This document shows, piece after piece, positions 1 through 9,223 of a stretch of DNA of 64,000 nucleotides. Position numbers and translations under genes: made by a program. Within the stretch, counting starts at the first letter, position 1. Each line of letters begins with the position of its first letter. Source of the DNA: Williamsia sp. (GTDB taxonomy: Bacteria > Bacteroidota > Bacteroidia > Chitinophagales > Chitinophagaceae); NCBI GenBank assembly GCA_015069695.1, contig JADCRZ010000005.1:186001-250000 (forward strand), written 5' to 3'. The notes beneath the pieces are model-generated. The model was not told the origin of the DNA and ran no database searches. It saw only the letters and a list, made by a program, of their open reading frames with translations.

Positions 1-3000
1 ACAGGTGCCTGAGGCGTGTTGTTCCTGGCATATTGAACAGCATAAACCATATTGGGCACAAGGCCCTGCAGGGTAATAGAACCCGTACCTGCACTGCAGG
101 TGCCCGGACTGTTGGCACTTGCAGCAGTAATGACCGGCTGGGCGGTGACCAGCACGCTGATGGTAGCCGATGAAGAACAGCTTCCGGCAGGTGAACTGGC
201 TGTTACCGTGTAGGTACCGCTGGCAGCTGCTGTTACATTTTGGATAGAGGGATTCTGCTGACTGCTTGAAAAGTTATTTGGTCCGCTCCAGCTCCAGCTG
301 AATGTTCCGGTTGAACCAATGCCTGATAGGAGCGTCAGCGTACCCCCGGCACAAAGCGGACTGTTGCTGCCTGCGGTAACAGTACCCGATGGGTTCACAA
401 GTACGTTTACAGAGGCCGGCGTAGAAGTACAGCCGTTCAAAGACACAGTTACACTATACGTTCCACTCATGTCGGAATTGGTGTTGGTTCTGACCGGATT
501 TTGCTGTGTGCTCGTATAGCCGTTGGGACCCGTCCAGGAATATGTTGCACCTGCTGATGCTGTGCCGGCTGTCAGGTTAAGAGAACTGCCCGCGCAAAGG
601 GGACTGTTGCTGCCGGCTGTTGGCGGAGCGGGTGCGCTGAAGCTGGTAAGTGTAAAAGGGCCTACTGAGTTGGAACTGCATCCGTTGAGCGTAGCGGTAA
701 TATTGGTATATGTACCTGCGGATAGATTTGCAATGGTTATAACACCGCTTGCATTGGCCGTGAGCGTTGCCGGTGCAGGCGTTCCGCCATTCAGGGTGTA
801 TTGCACTGCGTAGGCCGTACCGGCTGTTAACCCGGACAGGACAATCGCACCATTCGATGATGCACAACCAGTTGGATTTGTAGGGTTACCGCTGATCACA
901 GGTGCAGGTTTTACATTCACGGTAATGGGTGAACGCGGGCTTTCACAAGCCGGTGGCGCAGCAGTAACCTGGCTCACATAATAAGTAACAGAGCCGGCTG
1001 TAGCCGTGGAAGGCGTCGGCGTTGCCGTGCTGGCAGTGCCACCGGTTGCTGAGGTGTACCAGTTCAAGGTATTGCCCGTGAGTGCAGTAGCAACGAGCGG
1101 GACAGCGGCCGCGCGTTGACAATAATCCACCGGCGTAGCAACTACAGGTGCAGCAGCTATCTGTCCGACCACTACAGTGGTAGTTGCCGGAGCAGAAGTA
1201 CATCCGTTAATGGTTACGGTAACACTGTAAGGACCGCTCATCGCAGCTGTGGCGTTTGTCCGCGTTGGATTCTGCGATGTACTTGTGTAGCCTCCGGGGC
1301 CCGTCCACGCATAGGATGCGCCTGTTACATTACTGGCCGTTAAACTGAATGTACTGCCGGAGCACAGCGGGCCACTATTACCTGCTGTAGGTGCATTCGG
1401 TGCGCTGGGACTCACCAGGGTAAAAGGGCCCACTGTATTGGAAGAACACCCGCTGAACGTAGCTGTGATGTTGGTGTAGGTGCCTGAAGCCAGACCCGTG
1501 ACCGTGATGTTGCCTGCTGCGTTGGATGTAAAGGCTTGTGAAGCCGGTGTTCCGCTGTTGCGTGTATATTGTACCGTATAAGACGTGTTGGGGCTTAGTC
1601 CGCTCAGGAGGATGCTGCCATTTGATGTGGTACAGCTGGTGGGGTCGGTTGATGCGCCTGTGATAACGGCGGCTACTCTCACCGTGACCGCAATGGCGAG
1701 CCGGGCACTTTCGCAGGCAGGTGTTGCCGGGTTTACCTGGCTTACATAATAGGTTGTAACGCCTGCCGTGGTGGTTAGCGGTGTAGGCGCAGTTGTGCTA
1801 GGCGTACCACCCGTAGCAGTGGTATACCAGTTGAGCGTATTGCCTGTTGCGCCGGTTGCTGTAAGAGGTGGTGCAGCGGCATTCAGGCAATAGTTGTAGG
1901 TGGTAGTTCCTGCAGGCGCTGCGGGTGTGGCATTGACCACCACGCCAACCGTTGCCGGTACCGAAGCGCATCCGTTCAGCAGGGCGGTTACACTGTATGT
2001 GCCGCTCATGGCTGTTGTGGCTCCTGTTCGTACGGGATTCTGTAACGTGCTTGTATAACCGCCGGGACCGGTCCATGCGTATGTTGCTCCTGTTACAGTG
2101 CTGGCGGTGAGGTTTAATGTGCCGCCGGCACACAGCGGACCGTTGCTGCCGGGGGTGGGTGAGGGAGGAGGGGCCGTAATATTGATGGTTTTGGTGACGG
2201 TATCGTTTCCACATCCGCCAAATGCAATTAAGGTTACAGTATGACTGCCTGTGGTTGTAAAGGTGTGGGAATAGCTGGGGCTGTTTGGTTGGGTCCCGCC
2301 GTCATCACTGCTCCAGGAATACATTGTGCTTCGGTTGCAGTCAGGTGCATTATACGCCATTACACTTGGGCTGGCAGTAAAGGTTAAGGACGTGGAAACG
2401 CAGGCGCTGCCGCCGGCCGGCAGGTTGAAGTTGGCCACAGGCTTCACGAATATCTTGATGTTGTTGACGGTTGCATCCTTCGTATCGCATCCGTTCTTGG
2501 CCGTTACTTTGGCGGTGAACTGGTTACCGGAAGAACCACAGGAGGTGGTCGTGAACACATGATAGATCGAATCGGGTGTTATCGGGGGTGTCCAGGTAAT
2601 GGTAGGCGATTTGTCGCCGAAATCCCAGGTATACGTTGTACCGGGCGAATTGAGTTCATACCCTCTTAAATTGAACCAGAATCCGATCGGTGCGCAGCCG
2701 GTAGTGCCGGGAGGGCCTGATATGCCGACCGCTGGGTTCGCCTGGTTTGCCACGGGGTACGTTTTAGTTGTGCTGCATCCGCCAGCCCAGGCCGTTACAA
2801 CCAGGTTGAACAAACCCAGGGTCATGTAAGTATGTGAAGACAGGGGGAAGCTGGCGGCAGTCAGTCTGGACAATACGGCACTACCATCCCCCCAGTCTAC
2901 CGAAAAAGAATCGATACATGCATCTGTCGGCGTACCCAATCCGGGCTGGATCTTAAACTCAGGCTTGGCATTGGTAGGAGAGTTGCCGCAGTTGCTGAAC

Positions 3001-3380
3001 GGGCTGAAAGGGTTGGCCAGATCCTGCAGCGTTACATTGGGCGAGCGTTTGATGGTTATGGGCTTTCTCACCGTGATAGAATCATTTGCAGCATCTTTTA
3101 TCTTTACACTCACCTGGAAAGTGATGGTTCCGCAACCGAGGGCTGTAAAAGCATGCTGGGCAATTGGACCGGAGCCTGTTCCTCCGTCTCCAAAATCCCA
3201 TGAATAGGTAAATGGCGGAGTGCCGACAGTGTCCTTTACACTAAACTGAACGGCCGTTCCGGAACAGGAATTATTGGTAAAATTAAAATCTCCCGATACA
3301 AACGGATTTCTGAGAGGATCTTTAGCGGAAGCAATAAAAACCGGCAGCAGCAGTCCCAGAACACAAATTATCTTTCGCAT
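1..3380 (-). CDS. Giant secreted PKD/Ig-like repeat protein, 5' part (runs off left edge)
   Basis: An open frame from the ATG at 3380-3378 runs leftward through position 1, so only the first ~1126 codons are here. The N-terminus (MRKIICVLGLLLPVFIASA) is a clear signal peptide. PKD-type domains follow, recognisable by WDFGDGGTG, VDWGDG and WDFGDK at roughly residues 55, 165 and 260. After about residue 400 the protein becomes alternating Ig-like and Fn3-like domains with motifs such as SGTYSVTVSLNGC, LNWYTSATGG and YAVQYTLNGG. This layout is typical of Bacteroidota cell-surface or gliding-associated proteins that usually end in a type IX secretion C-terminal domain, but that end lies outside the window, so T9SS export is inference. 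It is probably an adhesin or surface-exposed structural protein. The repeat frame was spot-checked at three places and stays in phase. Confidence 0.85.
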   Translation of the reverse strand, partial: MRKIICVLGLLLPVFIASAKDPLRNPFVSGDFNFTNNSCSGTAVQFSVKDTVGTPPFTYSWDFGDGGTGSGPIAQHAFTALGCGTITFQVSVKIKDAANDSITVRKPITIKRSPNVTLQDLANPFSPFSNCGNSPTNAKPEFKIQPGLGTPTDACIDSFSVDWGDGSAVLSRLTAASFPLSSHTYMTLGLFNLVVTAWAGGCSTTKTYPVANQANPAVGISGPPGTTGCAPIGFWFNLRGYELNSPGTTYTWDFGDKSPTITWTPPITPDSIYHVFTTTSCGSSGNQFTAKVTAKNGCDTKDATVNNIKIFVKPVANFNLPAGGSACVSTSLTFTASPSVMAYNAPDCNRSTMYSWSSDDGGTQPNSPSYSHTFTTTGSHTVTLIAFGGCGNDTVTKTINITAPPPSPTPGSNGPLCAGGTLNLTASTVTGATYAWTGPGGYTSTLQNPVRTGATTAMSGTYSVTALLNGCASVPATVGVVVNATPAAPAGTTTYNYCLNAAAPPLTATGATGNTLNWYTTATGGTPSTTAPTPLTTTAGVTTYYVSQVNPATPACESARLAIAVTVRVAAVITGASTDPTSCTTSNGSILLSGLSPNTSYTVQYTRNSGTPASQAFTSNAAGNITVTGLASGTYTNITATFSGCSSNTVGPFTLVSPSAPNAPTAGNSGPLCSGSTFSLTASNVTGASYAWTGPGGYTSTSQNPTRTNATAAMSGPYSVTVTINGCTSAPATTTVVVGQIAAAPVVATPVDYCQRAAAVPLVATALTGNTLNWYTSATGGTASTATPTPSTATAGSVTYYVSQVTAAPPACESPRSPITVNVKPAPVISGNPTNPTGCASSNGAIVLSGLTAGTAYAVQYTLNGGTPAPATLTANASGVITIANLSAGTYTNITATLNGCSSNSVGPFTLTSFSAPAPPTAGSNSPLCAGSSLNLTAGTASAGATYSWTGPNGYTSTQQNPVRTNTNSDMSGTYSVTVSLNGCTSTPASVNVLVNPSGTVTAGSNSPLCAGGTLTLLSGIGSTGTFSWSWSGPNNFSSSQQNPSIQNVTAAASGTYTVTASSPAGSCSSSATISVLVTAQPVITAASANSPGTCSAGTGSITLQGLVPNMVYAVQYARNNTPQAP
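430..2157 (-). repeat. ~770-bp tandem protein-coding repeat
   Basis: Three homologous blocks start near 430, 1204 and 1972, a period of 774 and 768 bp (about 257 codons, in frame). Each unit contains three modules: an Ig-like module (430-620, 1204-1385, 1972-2157), a module around LNWYTxATGGT (955-1133 and 1720-1900) and an Fn3-like module around Y-x-VQYTxNxGTPA (about 655-905 and 1425-1670). Copies are diverged but alignable by eye. A further Ig-like module without its partners lies at about 185-385. The repeat is part of the coding sequence of the surface protein. Confidence 0.75.
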
Positions 3381-3743
3381 TCCCGGCAGTTGAGTTGTTG
3401 GTGAATAAAATGAAATATAACCATGTAGGTCCGGATGGCAAAATTTATGTGAAGGAATCACCGCAAAATTCCCGCATTCCTGTACGGGGATTTGTACCCG
3501 TTATGGGGACATGCAGATCCGGAAAAACAACTGTTGCAGGGAACGCAGGTTGCTGCCATCCAATAGATACCGGTGTTTAGCGGGATTGCGAAGAGGAGTT
3601 AAAAACAGCCGTGAAGGGTTTGCTGCGAAAAACTGTTATCTTAGTAAAATCCCCGGCAGGGAATAATGTGGTAACCAACCTGTGATCCTGAATTTTACAG
3701 GTCTGCCTGGCGCAAATAAACAGCCTGCCAAACAATTACAAGC
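3381..3743. other. Intergenic region between divergent genes
   Basis: This 363-bp stretch separates the start of the PKD/Ig-like gene (minus) from the LuxR-type regulator (plus), so it must hold both promoters. A 61-codon open frame at 3395-3580 shows no recognisable domain. I see no convincing TAnnTTTG box, RNA gene or repeat here. Confidence 0.5.
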
Positions 3744-4568
3744 ATGACGTACAGCAACTCATACAGCAACATCAAATCTATCTACGATTCCTATAAGGCC
3801 CTCAGCCAGAAATGGCTCCCGGAGCCGGCTTACACGAAAATGGTTTCCCAAGAAGAACAGAACCGGGAAATACAGCTGCTCGCAGAAACCCTTCATTACG
3901 ACCGGTTCTTTTTTGTCATCAATTTGCATGATTGTAAGATCGAGCACGTGCATGGTGTTGAACGGTGGTTAGGCTATCCGGATAAAGATTTCACGTTGTT
4001 GAAATTTCTTCAGATTATTCATCCATCCCATCTGGGCGCACACCATTTAACCGCAACCCAGTTGATAACAGGACTGATGCGCGGCGACTGGAAAGTAGAG
4101 TTCATGAAGCAACGGTACATCACGAACATAGCCCTTCAGCACAGCAAAGGTCATTATATCCTGTTCAAAAGACTTGCGTCTGTATTCCAGTACAACGACA
4201 AACACCAGTTGCTGGAATACGTAAATGAGTTCACCTGGATGGGTGAATACAACGAAGAATCGTACAAGATTGCAGCTACCGATGCACAGGGAACCAAATT
4301 GTCCTGGCTGGATGATGTACTGCAAAGAACCAGGCAAGCTTTTCAGGATGGCAAATTCCTGAGCTTTCAGGAACTGAGGATCCTGCGAAAGTATGCTTAT
4401 GCACCTGACATTTCAGTAGCCGACATAGCCCAATCTTTCAAAGTAATGGAGAGTACGGTCGTCACACACAAAAGAAGGATCTTGTTGAAGGCCGAAGAAA
4501 TTTTTCACATCCGCTTTGAAAACATCCGGCAGCTGGCCAGGTTCCTGAGAGAACAGGGACTTGTTTGA
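3744..4568 (+). CDS. PAS-like/LuxR-type transcriptional regulator
   Basis: A 274-aa cytoplasmic protein. The N-terminal ~180 residues have the look of a PAS-type sensor fold (FFFVINLHDCKIEHVHGVERWLGY, then a loop with IHPSH and a strand-rich core). The C-terminal ~70 residues form a LuxR/GerE-like helix-turn-helix: FLSFQELRILRKYA, then ISVADIAQSF-KVMESTVVTHKRRIL. This architecture is common in Bacteroidota regulators that bind a small ligand or partner through PAS. No signal peptide or membrane segment is present. It converges with the GH3 operon and stands alone, so its target is unknown. The start is the ATG at 3744. The family call is sure; the ligand is not. Confidence 0.8.
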   Translation: MTYSNSYSNIKSIYDSYKALSQKWLPEPAYTKMVSQEEQNREIQLLAETLHYDRFFFVINLHDCKIEHVHGVERWLGYPDKDFTLLKFLQIIHPSHLGAHHLTATQLITGLMRGDWKVEFMKQRYITNIALQHSKGHYILFKRLASVFQYNDKHQLLEYVNEFTWMGEYNEESYKIAATDAQGTKLSWLDDVLQRTRQAFQDGKFLSFQELRILRKYAYAPDISVADIAQSFKVMESTVVTHKRRILLKAEEIFHIRFENIRQLARFLREQGLV

Positions 4569-4588
4569 TTTCTGCTGAAAAGCAGAAA
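4569..4588 (+). terminator. Perfect hairpin after the LuxR gene
   Basis: TTTCTGCT-GAAA-AGCAGAAA is a perfect 8-bp stem closed by a GAAA tetraloop. It begins at the base after the stop codon (TGA 4566-4568). No run of T follows on the plus strand. It lies between convergent genes, so it probably ends the LuxR transcript. Confidence 0.5.
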
Positions 4589-4637
4589 CCATCCCGTGAA
4601 TCTGTATAGCTGACCCGCTTGCTGCACTTCGCAATCA

Positions 4638-5807
4638 TCACTTGATGTTGCCCAGGCAAAACTTTAGCCGCAGCATCTTTTTCACAGACGCTTCCAGCTG
4701 TTTTCCCAATTCCGCATTGCCTGAAAAGGCATTTACGATCCTGCTGTTAAGCAATCTTGCGTTGCGTGGCATCAACACCAGGTCGGCTCCGGCTTCAATC
4801 GCTTTCCAGTCTGCTTCAGGTGTCCGGTCCAGTGCGCTCATTCGCATGGCATCTGTAACTACAATACCCTGGTAACCCAGTTCGGTTTTTAATAATTTTT
4901 TGATGATGATAGAAGAAACCGAGCAGGGCATGCCTTTGGTGCCGTAAAACGGGTTGTTCCTTACGGTCATATGACCCACCATTACCATAACCGGAGCCGA
5001 CCGGCTGATCACCAGCCTGAAAGTTTCGAGTTCGGTCAGTGCTCCATCTATATACACCTGCCCCTTGTGGGTGTCGCCTGCAACAGCTCCATGTCCGGGA
5101 AAATGTTTCACGCAGGATACGACCTGCTGCGTTTGGGTAGATTTTACAAAAGCAATCGATTTTTGCATGATGTCAGCGGGATTGTTGCCGAATGAACGAT
5201 TGTTGATCACCGCCTTGTTCAACGCAAGATCTGCTACGGGCGCAAAATTGATCTGGATTCCCATCATTTTAATGGAGGAAGCGATGGCTTCTGCTGCATG
5301 CTGCACCTCTTCCAACTCTTTCAGGTCTGAAGCGGCTTTTACGGGCAATGCACCAATCAATTTTTTGTGAAACAGCGTAGGTTCACAATCGCACGAGTAG
5401 ACCAATTGAGTTTTATGACCGGGGAGAGATATAGAATCAAGTTTTTTTATCTGCTGCTGAAACAAATCTTTTTTACCTTTTAAGAACAACAAACCCCCGA
5501 TAAGGCTGTCTGCAACCAGTTTTTCGGCTCTTGCAAACGGCAACCCCGCAGCTGCTGCCTCACTGGTTGCATCCATGATCAGCTGGGCTGCCCGTTCTTT
5601 CACAGTGAGCCTATCGTATTCCACCTGAACGATGCTGTCCAGGGTTTTTGAGGAACTGTAAAAATCTTCCAGCATAAATTTTATTTCTGTTTGTGACGAA
5701 GCTGCCGCATAAGACGGATGAGGAATCTCTGCTTTAAAGGAACTCGCTCCGCAACAGATCAGCAATGACCATAGCAGCAACAGGGATATACCGGTAGTCT
5801 TGTTCAT
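4638..5807 (-). CDS. Glycoside hydrolase family 3 lipoprotein (NagZ-like)
   Basis: A 389-aa protein with a lipoprotein signal (LLLWSLLICCGASS), so it is expected in the periplasm or on the outer membrane. It carries the GH3 N-terminal TIM-barrel signatures: KHFPGHG at about residue 235, followed by GDTHKG, which matches the Asp-His pair used as general acid/base in NagZ-type GH3 enzymes. VVTDAMRM at about residue 318 carries the nucleophile Asp. These features point to a beta-N-acetylhexosaminidase acting on GlcNAc-containing material such as peptidoglycan fragments. There is no C-terminal (alpha/beta) sandwich domain, as expected for NagZ-like members. It lies 20 bp downstream of a zinc-ribbon gene, so it is the last gene of a three-gene minus-strand operon. 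Exact substrate is inferred. Confidence 0.85.
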   Translation of the reverse strand: MNKTTGISLLLLWSLLICCGASSFKAEIPHPSYAAASSQTEIKFMLEDFYSSSKTLDSIVQVEYDRLTVKERAAQLIMDATSEAAAAGLPFARAEKLVADSLIGGLLFLKGKKDLFQQQIKKLDSISLPGHKTQLVYSCDCEPTLFHKKLIGALPVKAASDLKELEEVQHAAEAIASSIKMMGIQINFAPVADLALNKAVINNRSFGNNPADIMQKSIAFVKSTQTQQVVSCVKHFPGHGAVAGDTHKGQVYIDGALTELETFRLVISRSAPVMVMVGHMTVRNNPFYGTKGMPCSVSSIIIKKLLKTELGYQGIVVTDAMRMSALDRTPEADWKAIEAGADLVLMPRNARLLNSRIVNAFSGNAELGKQLEASVKKMLRLKFCLGNIK

Positions 5808-5827
5808 GAAACAGGCTGATAGATTAT

Positions 5828-6991
5828 TTACAGAAGCTGGTACACGCTTTTTATTTTGCCCTCTTTATCCAGCACATACACATTGTATACATTGCGGATT
5901 CTTTTTGCATCCGGGCTCTGACTTGTGCTGAATTCAAACCGGCAGCCTACAATGGCTTTTACATCACCATTGGGTTGCCTGCTGATGGTGATCTTGTCCT
6001 GGAAATTGTCTACTTTATGATAAGAAAGTGATTTGAGATAAGAATTGGCGTAAATGCTGAAAAGCGCATCGGCCGGCACGTTTCTCGCGTCGTAATACCG
6101 CGTCATGGGAAATTTATAATAGCTCATGATTTTGCTGATGGCTTCCTGCGATGAGCCGATGTTGTTTTCTTCCTCGTACAAACTGCCGATGCGTTGTTTG
6201 ATCATATCATCCGTAAGCGTGTGCTCACTTGTGTCTGCTTCAGCAGGAGGTGTTGTTTGAGACAGATCCGTGACAGGTGGTTCGATCTGTTTCGTATTAT
6301 CCGGAGGAGGCGGAACGGGCTTGTACGGTGAAAAATTGGATAGCTTGTCTGAAACCGCCGCAGAAATTTTGTCTCCTTCAGCGCCCGGACTTTGATTGCA
6401 TAACTGTTGCTGCTTGTAATACTGTTCATTGAAAATGCTGGCAGCCTGCGGGTTCATAGTGTATTTCCTCATTTTTTCCTCCTGGAAAGACCGTGCCTTT
6501 TCCAGGCAGGCGCTGTATGCCTGGCGTGCATCATTGTCCAGGGAATCCAGTTTTTGCCTGGCTTCATACAGGCTGGTGAAATGATAGTTGTTGTAGTTCT
6601 CCAGGAATTCCTTTCTTTTTTTCAGCATCTCCTGTGTACTTTGCTGTCCGCACAAGCATATTGCTTCCGCAGCGGCTTTGCCATCTTCATCCGGCCTTGG
6701 CCTGAAGAAAAAATAATTGATGCCCCAGGCCAGGCATGCTACTCCTGAAAAGATCAGCAGGAATTTCTTGTTTTTTGCAAACCAGCTTTCTGCAGGGGCG
6801 TTCCGGGGCAGCGAATGTGCGCTTGTATTTTCTAAAGAGACAGAATCGGTTACAAGCGTTTGCGGGGCAGAAAAACTTGTTTGTCCGGATGCAGCAACGT
6901 TTGTTACAGGGGCAAGTAATGGAGCACCGCAACGGATGCAGAATCTTGCAGCCGGTTCATTTTTGAAGCCGCATTTTACACAGTAAGTCAT
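5828..6991 (-). CDS. Zinc-ribbon membrane protein of unknown function
   Basis: A 387-aa protein opening with a zinc-ribbon, CVKCGFKN...RFCIRCG (two CxxC pairs, residues 4-21). A Ser/Thr-rich linker and one transmembrane segment (LLIFSGVACLAWGINYFFF, about residues 78-97) follow. After the membrane come a helical stretch with charged repeats, a Pro/Thr-rich linker (about 225-260) and a C-terminal domain of roughly 120 residues resembling an NTF2-like or calycin-size fold (YYKFPMTRYYDARNVPADALF...IVGCRFEFSTS), which I do not assign. The cytosolic ribbon with a periplasmic domain suggests membrane signalling or scaffold work. It sits between another zinc-ribbon protein and the GH3 gene in one operon. 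Existence is sure; function is unknown. Confidence 0.7.
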   Translation of the reverse strand: MTYCVKCGFKNEPAARFCIRCGAPLLAPVTNVAASGQTSFSAPQTLVTDSVSLENTSAHSLPRNAPAESWFAKNKKFLLIFSGVACLAWGINYFFFRPRPDEDGKAAAEAICLCGQQSTQEMLKKRKEFLENYNNYHFTSLYEARQKLDSLDNDARQAYSACLEKARSFQEEKMRKYTMNPQAASIFNEQYYKQQQLCNQSPGAEGDKISAAVSDKLSNFSPYKPVPPPPDNTKQIEPPVTDLSQTTPPAEADTSEHTLTDDMIKQRIGSLYEEENNIGSSQEAISKIMSYYKFPMTRYYDARNVPADALFSIYANSYLKSLSYHKVDNFQDKITISRQPNGDVKAIVGCRFEFSTSQSPDAKRIRNVYNVYVLDKEGKIKSVYQLL

Positions 6992-7069
6992 AGTGTGATG
7001 AAGTTTACGGAAAGGATGTATGCAACAGCGTATGCTTGTGGAGCCAGCGCAGGCTCATCAGGATGTACG

Positions 7070-7810
7070 TTATTGTCTGGATGCCATTTGCGCAGTATTG
7101 TTGGCGATGGCTGAGAAAGCTCTGTACAGTTCTGCTACAACCTTTGCCGCCAGGATAATAATAAAACCAAGAACCGGGGAAATAATAACCCCTGCAATGC
7201 CGAACTGCTGAAAGGGCAGGGGAAAACCGATTGAAGAACTGCGCTCACCGCTGAGAAAGATCCAGGCAACGAAGGAAGAGCCTGTTCCCAGGATGGCTAT
7301 GGTGGTGCCCAGCCACTCGCCGGTTGTTTGAATGTAATGACTGAACAGCGGGATGGCAAAGAATTGATCCCCTTTCTTGTAATAGGCGTCTATCTTGTCT
7401 TTCCGGTTCCACCACAGCTGAAATCCCATCCAGCCTGCAAAAGCAAGTACCAGCCAGATCATCATTCCCCCGATACCCAGTATGTTCAGCATATCATTGC
7501 TGATAAATTTGAAAAGTACATACACCGGAACCAGTATGTTCAGAACGGCAAACAGGATATACAGCCAGCGCAGCGGCTTTTTAAAGAAGGTGCTATTTTC
7601 CAGCGCGTTGATAAAAACTTCGGCGAAGCGGAAAAACTTTGTTTGCTCCAGTGCACCGAGTGGGTTGTTGCTGCCGGGAGTGGAGGTGTCGGGAGCAGAA
7701 GTTGGTAACGCAACTGTTCCCGGAGAAGCAACAGCCAGGCCACATCCGGGACAAAAAGTAGCTTCCGCCGGTACAAGCGTGTTGCAGTTTGGACAAATTC
7801 TTTGTTGCAT
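7070..7810 (-). CDS. Zinc-ribbon multi-pass membrane protein (DUF4282-like)
   Basis: The open frame extends back to a TTG at 7840, but the ATG at 7810 (MQQRICPNC) puts the zinc ribbon at the N-terminus and is preferred, giving 246 aa. CPNC and CPGC pairs form the ribbon in the first ~25 residues. A Pro/Thr/Ser linker leads to a membrane domain with at least four hydrophobic helices (LYILFAVLNILVPVYVLF, MMIWLVLAFAGWMGF, IAILGTGSSFVAWIFL, IAGVIISPVLGFIIILAA). The layout resembles DUF4282-type small membrane proteins; function is unknown. It is the first gene of the operon that continues with a second zinc-ribbon protein and the GH3 lipoprotein. Confidence 0.65.
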   Translation of the reverse strand: MQQRICPNCNTLVPAEATFCPGCGLAVASPGTVALPTSAPDTSTPGSNNPLGALEQTKFFRFAEVFINALENSTFFKKPLRWLYILFAVLNILVPVYVLFKFISNDMLNILGIGGMMIWLVLAFAGWMGFQLWWNRKDKIDAYYKKGDQFFAIPLFSHYIQTTGEWLGTTIAILGTGSSFVAWIFLSGERSSSIGFPLPFQQFGIAGVIISPVLGFIIILAAKVVAELYRAFSAIANNTAQMASRQ

Positions 7811-8145
7811 GGGTTGTGTTTTATGTAGTGTACAATTCAAATAAAATCTTTGCAGCGTCCTTATTTGCTCAGGCCGTAGAAAGAACAGCGATTCAAATAT
7901 CAGGTGTGTAGAAGATCTATTTTGTCCCCCTAAGTATTACAAAATGGATCCGGTTGCAGAAGGGACGGGTCTGCATTCATCAGGGAAGCTGCTTTGTATC
8001 TGAAAGTCTTCAGAAAAAATCATTTTGTACACAGAGAGGGTACAGTGCTATTTGCGCAGGTGCCGCACTTTTGTTGTGTTGCGCTGAAGTACAGGTGAGA
8101 AATCATCAAACTACAACAGCATTTTTAATTACAAAATGAGAAAAC
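7811..8145. other. Divergent promoter region
   Basis: About 335 bp separate the zinc-ribbon operon (minus) from the CsgG-like gene (plus). A 61-codon open frame (7954-8139) is Cys-rich but without recognisable features and probably not a gene. Promoters for both directions must be here; I see no perfect TAnnTTTG box. Confidence 0.4.
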
Positions 8146-9156
8146 ATGAAACAGTGCTTTCTGTTGCTGATTGGATTTAGTCTGGGTGCAAGCTATGCCT
8201 TTTCCCAGGCAAAACCGAAGCAAGTTGCAAAAAGTCAGCCCAGGACAGAAATGGCTCAGCCGGTTACTCCTGCTCCGGAGCCCCCGCAGGCCGCTTCAGC
8301 GCCCAGCGATCCTTCCAAACCGGTTGTTGCGATCTATTACTTTACAACAACACGCAACTACAGCTACGATTATGCCATTGGTGTAGGTAATGCCGTTGAA
8401 GCCGGATTTGTTCGCTCTACGCGCTTTACCATTGTGGAGCGGAACCGCTTTGGTATGTTGAAGGACGAGGAGCGGTTTAAAGAAGCCAATACAAGCGACC
8501 TTATCGGAAAAGCTTCCAAGCTGGGTGCCAAAACCATTGTTACCGGCCACCTTGTCGGCGTGTCGACGGGCAATATCCTGAGCGTGCTGGATAAGCAGCC
8601 AACCGGCAGACAATACACAGAGATCAGCCTGTCTTTCAAAGTGATCGATGTTGCCAGTGGAGAAATTAAAATAAGCGAAATCATCAATGGCCGGGGTGAG
8701 GGCACAACAAGTACCGAAACCTTGCAGAATGCTTATGTCGCTATCGACAAAATCATCCGTGCTTATATCGGCAACTATTTACCGCAACGCTTCAAGTTTG
8801 CGAATGTTGTTGCAACCAACACCAGAAAGAAAGTTGAATACCTGGAAAGCTTTAAGATCTGGGGCGGATCAGACAATGGATTAAAAGTGGGAGACGCTGT
8901 TGAGATATACATCTTGTCCTACCTGATCAATCCGGAAACCGGCAAGCAGGTAGAGGAAAGAAAGCTCATCGCGCACGCAACCATCTCCGAGATCAACAGC
9001 GGGTCAACAGCAACTTGCATCATTCTCGATACGAGAGACGCTTCCAAATACAACCCTGCTATCCTGAATACGGTTACAACACAGCAAGGCAAGATTACCA
9101 TTGAATACAAAGGAAATTGGTACGAGAAACCAAAAAGCTTTTGGGATAAGATTTAA
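8146..9156 (+). CDS. CsgG/LpoB-like secreted protein
   Basis: A 336-aa protein with a Sec signal peptide (LLLIGFSLGASYAFSQA). A Pro/Ala-rich linker (about residues 20-60) precedes a domain with the CsgG-type pattern: KPVVAIYYFTTT..., then FTIVERNRFGMLKDEERFKEAN and LGAKTIVTGHLVG, in which a predicted lipoprotein-family sensor fold recognises an 'ERN...L..E' helix. A second domain (about 210-336) has the FlgT-C-like pattern LKVGDAVEIYIL. Such proteins are periplasmic and bind outer-membrane or secretion partners; none of the curli genes csgA/B/E/F is nearby, so curli secretion is not supported. The 68 bp to the next lipoprotein suggest co-transcription. Confidence 0.7.
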   Translation: MKQCFLLLIGFSLGASYAFSQAKPKQVAKSQPRTEMAQPVTPAPEPPQAASAPSDPSKPVVAIYYFTTTRNYSYDYAIGVGNAVEAGFVRSTRFTIVERNRFGMLKDEERFKEANTSDLIGKASKLGAKTIVTGHLVGVSTGNILSVLDKQPTGRQYTEISLSFKVIDVASGEIKISEIINGRGEGTTSTETLQNAYVAIDKIIRAYIGNYLPQRFKFANVVATNTRKKVEYLESFKIWGGSDNGLKVGDAVEIYILSYLINPETGKQVEERKLIAHATISEINSGSTATCIILDTRDASKYNPAILNTVTTQQGKITIEYKGNWYEKPKSFWDKI

Positions 9157-9223
9157 CGGTCCGCAAAATGTTTTTATCACGAGCTAAAAAGCCGGGTCAT
9201 TTTTTACCATCAAATTAATCTAT

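Noticed and set aside
430-2157. Possible CRISPR-like periodicity
   Set aside because: The ~770-bp period is in frame with a coding sequence and the units are Ig/Fn3 domains; no short direct repeats with spacers.
3395-3580. 61-codon frame upstream of the LuxR-type gene
   Set aside because: No recognisable domain or start context; lies in a divergent promoter region.
7954-8139. 61-codon Cys-rich frame before the CsgG-like gene
   Set aside because: No domain, sits in a divergent intergenic region and would end 7 bp before the real gene.
8146-9156. Curli secretion channel CsgG
   Set aside because: Only the fold resembles CsgG; no lipobox, no curli subunit or csgE/F genes are near.
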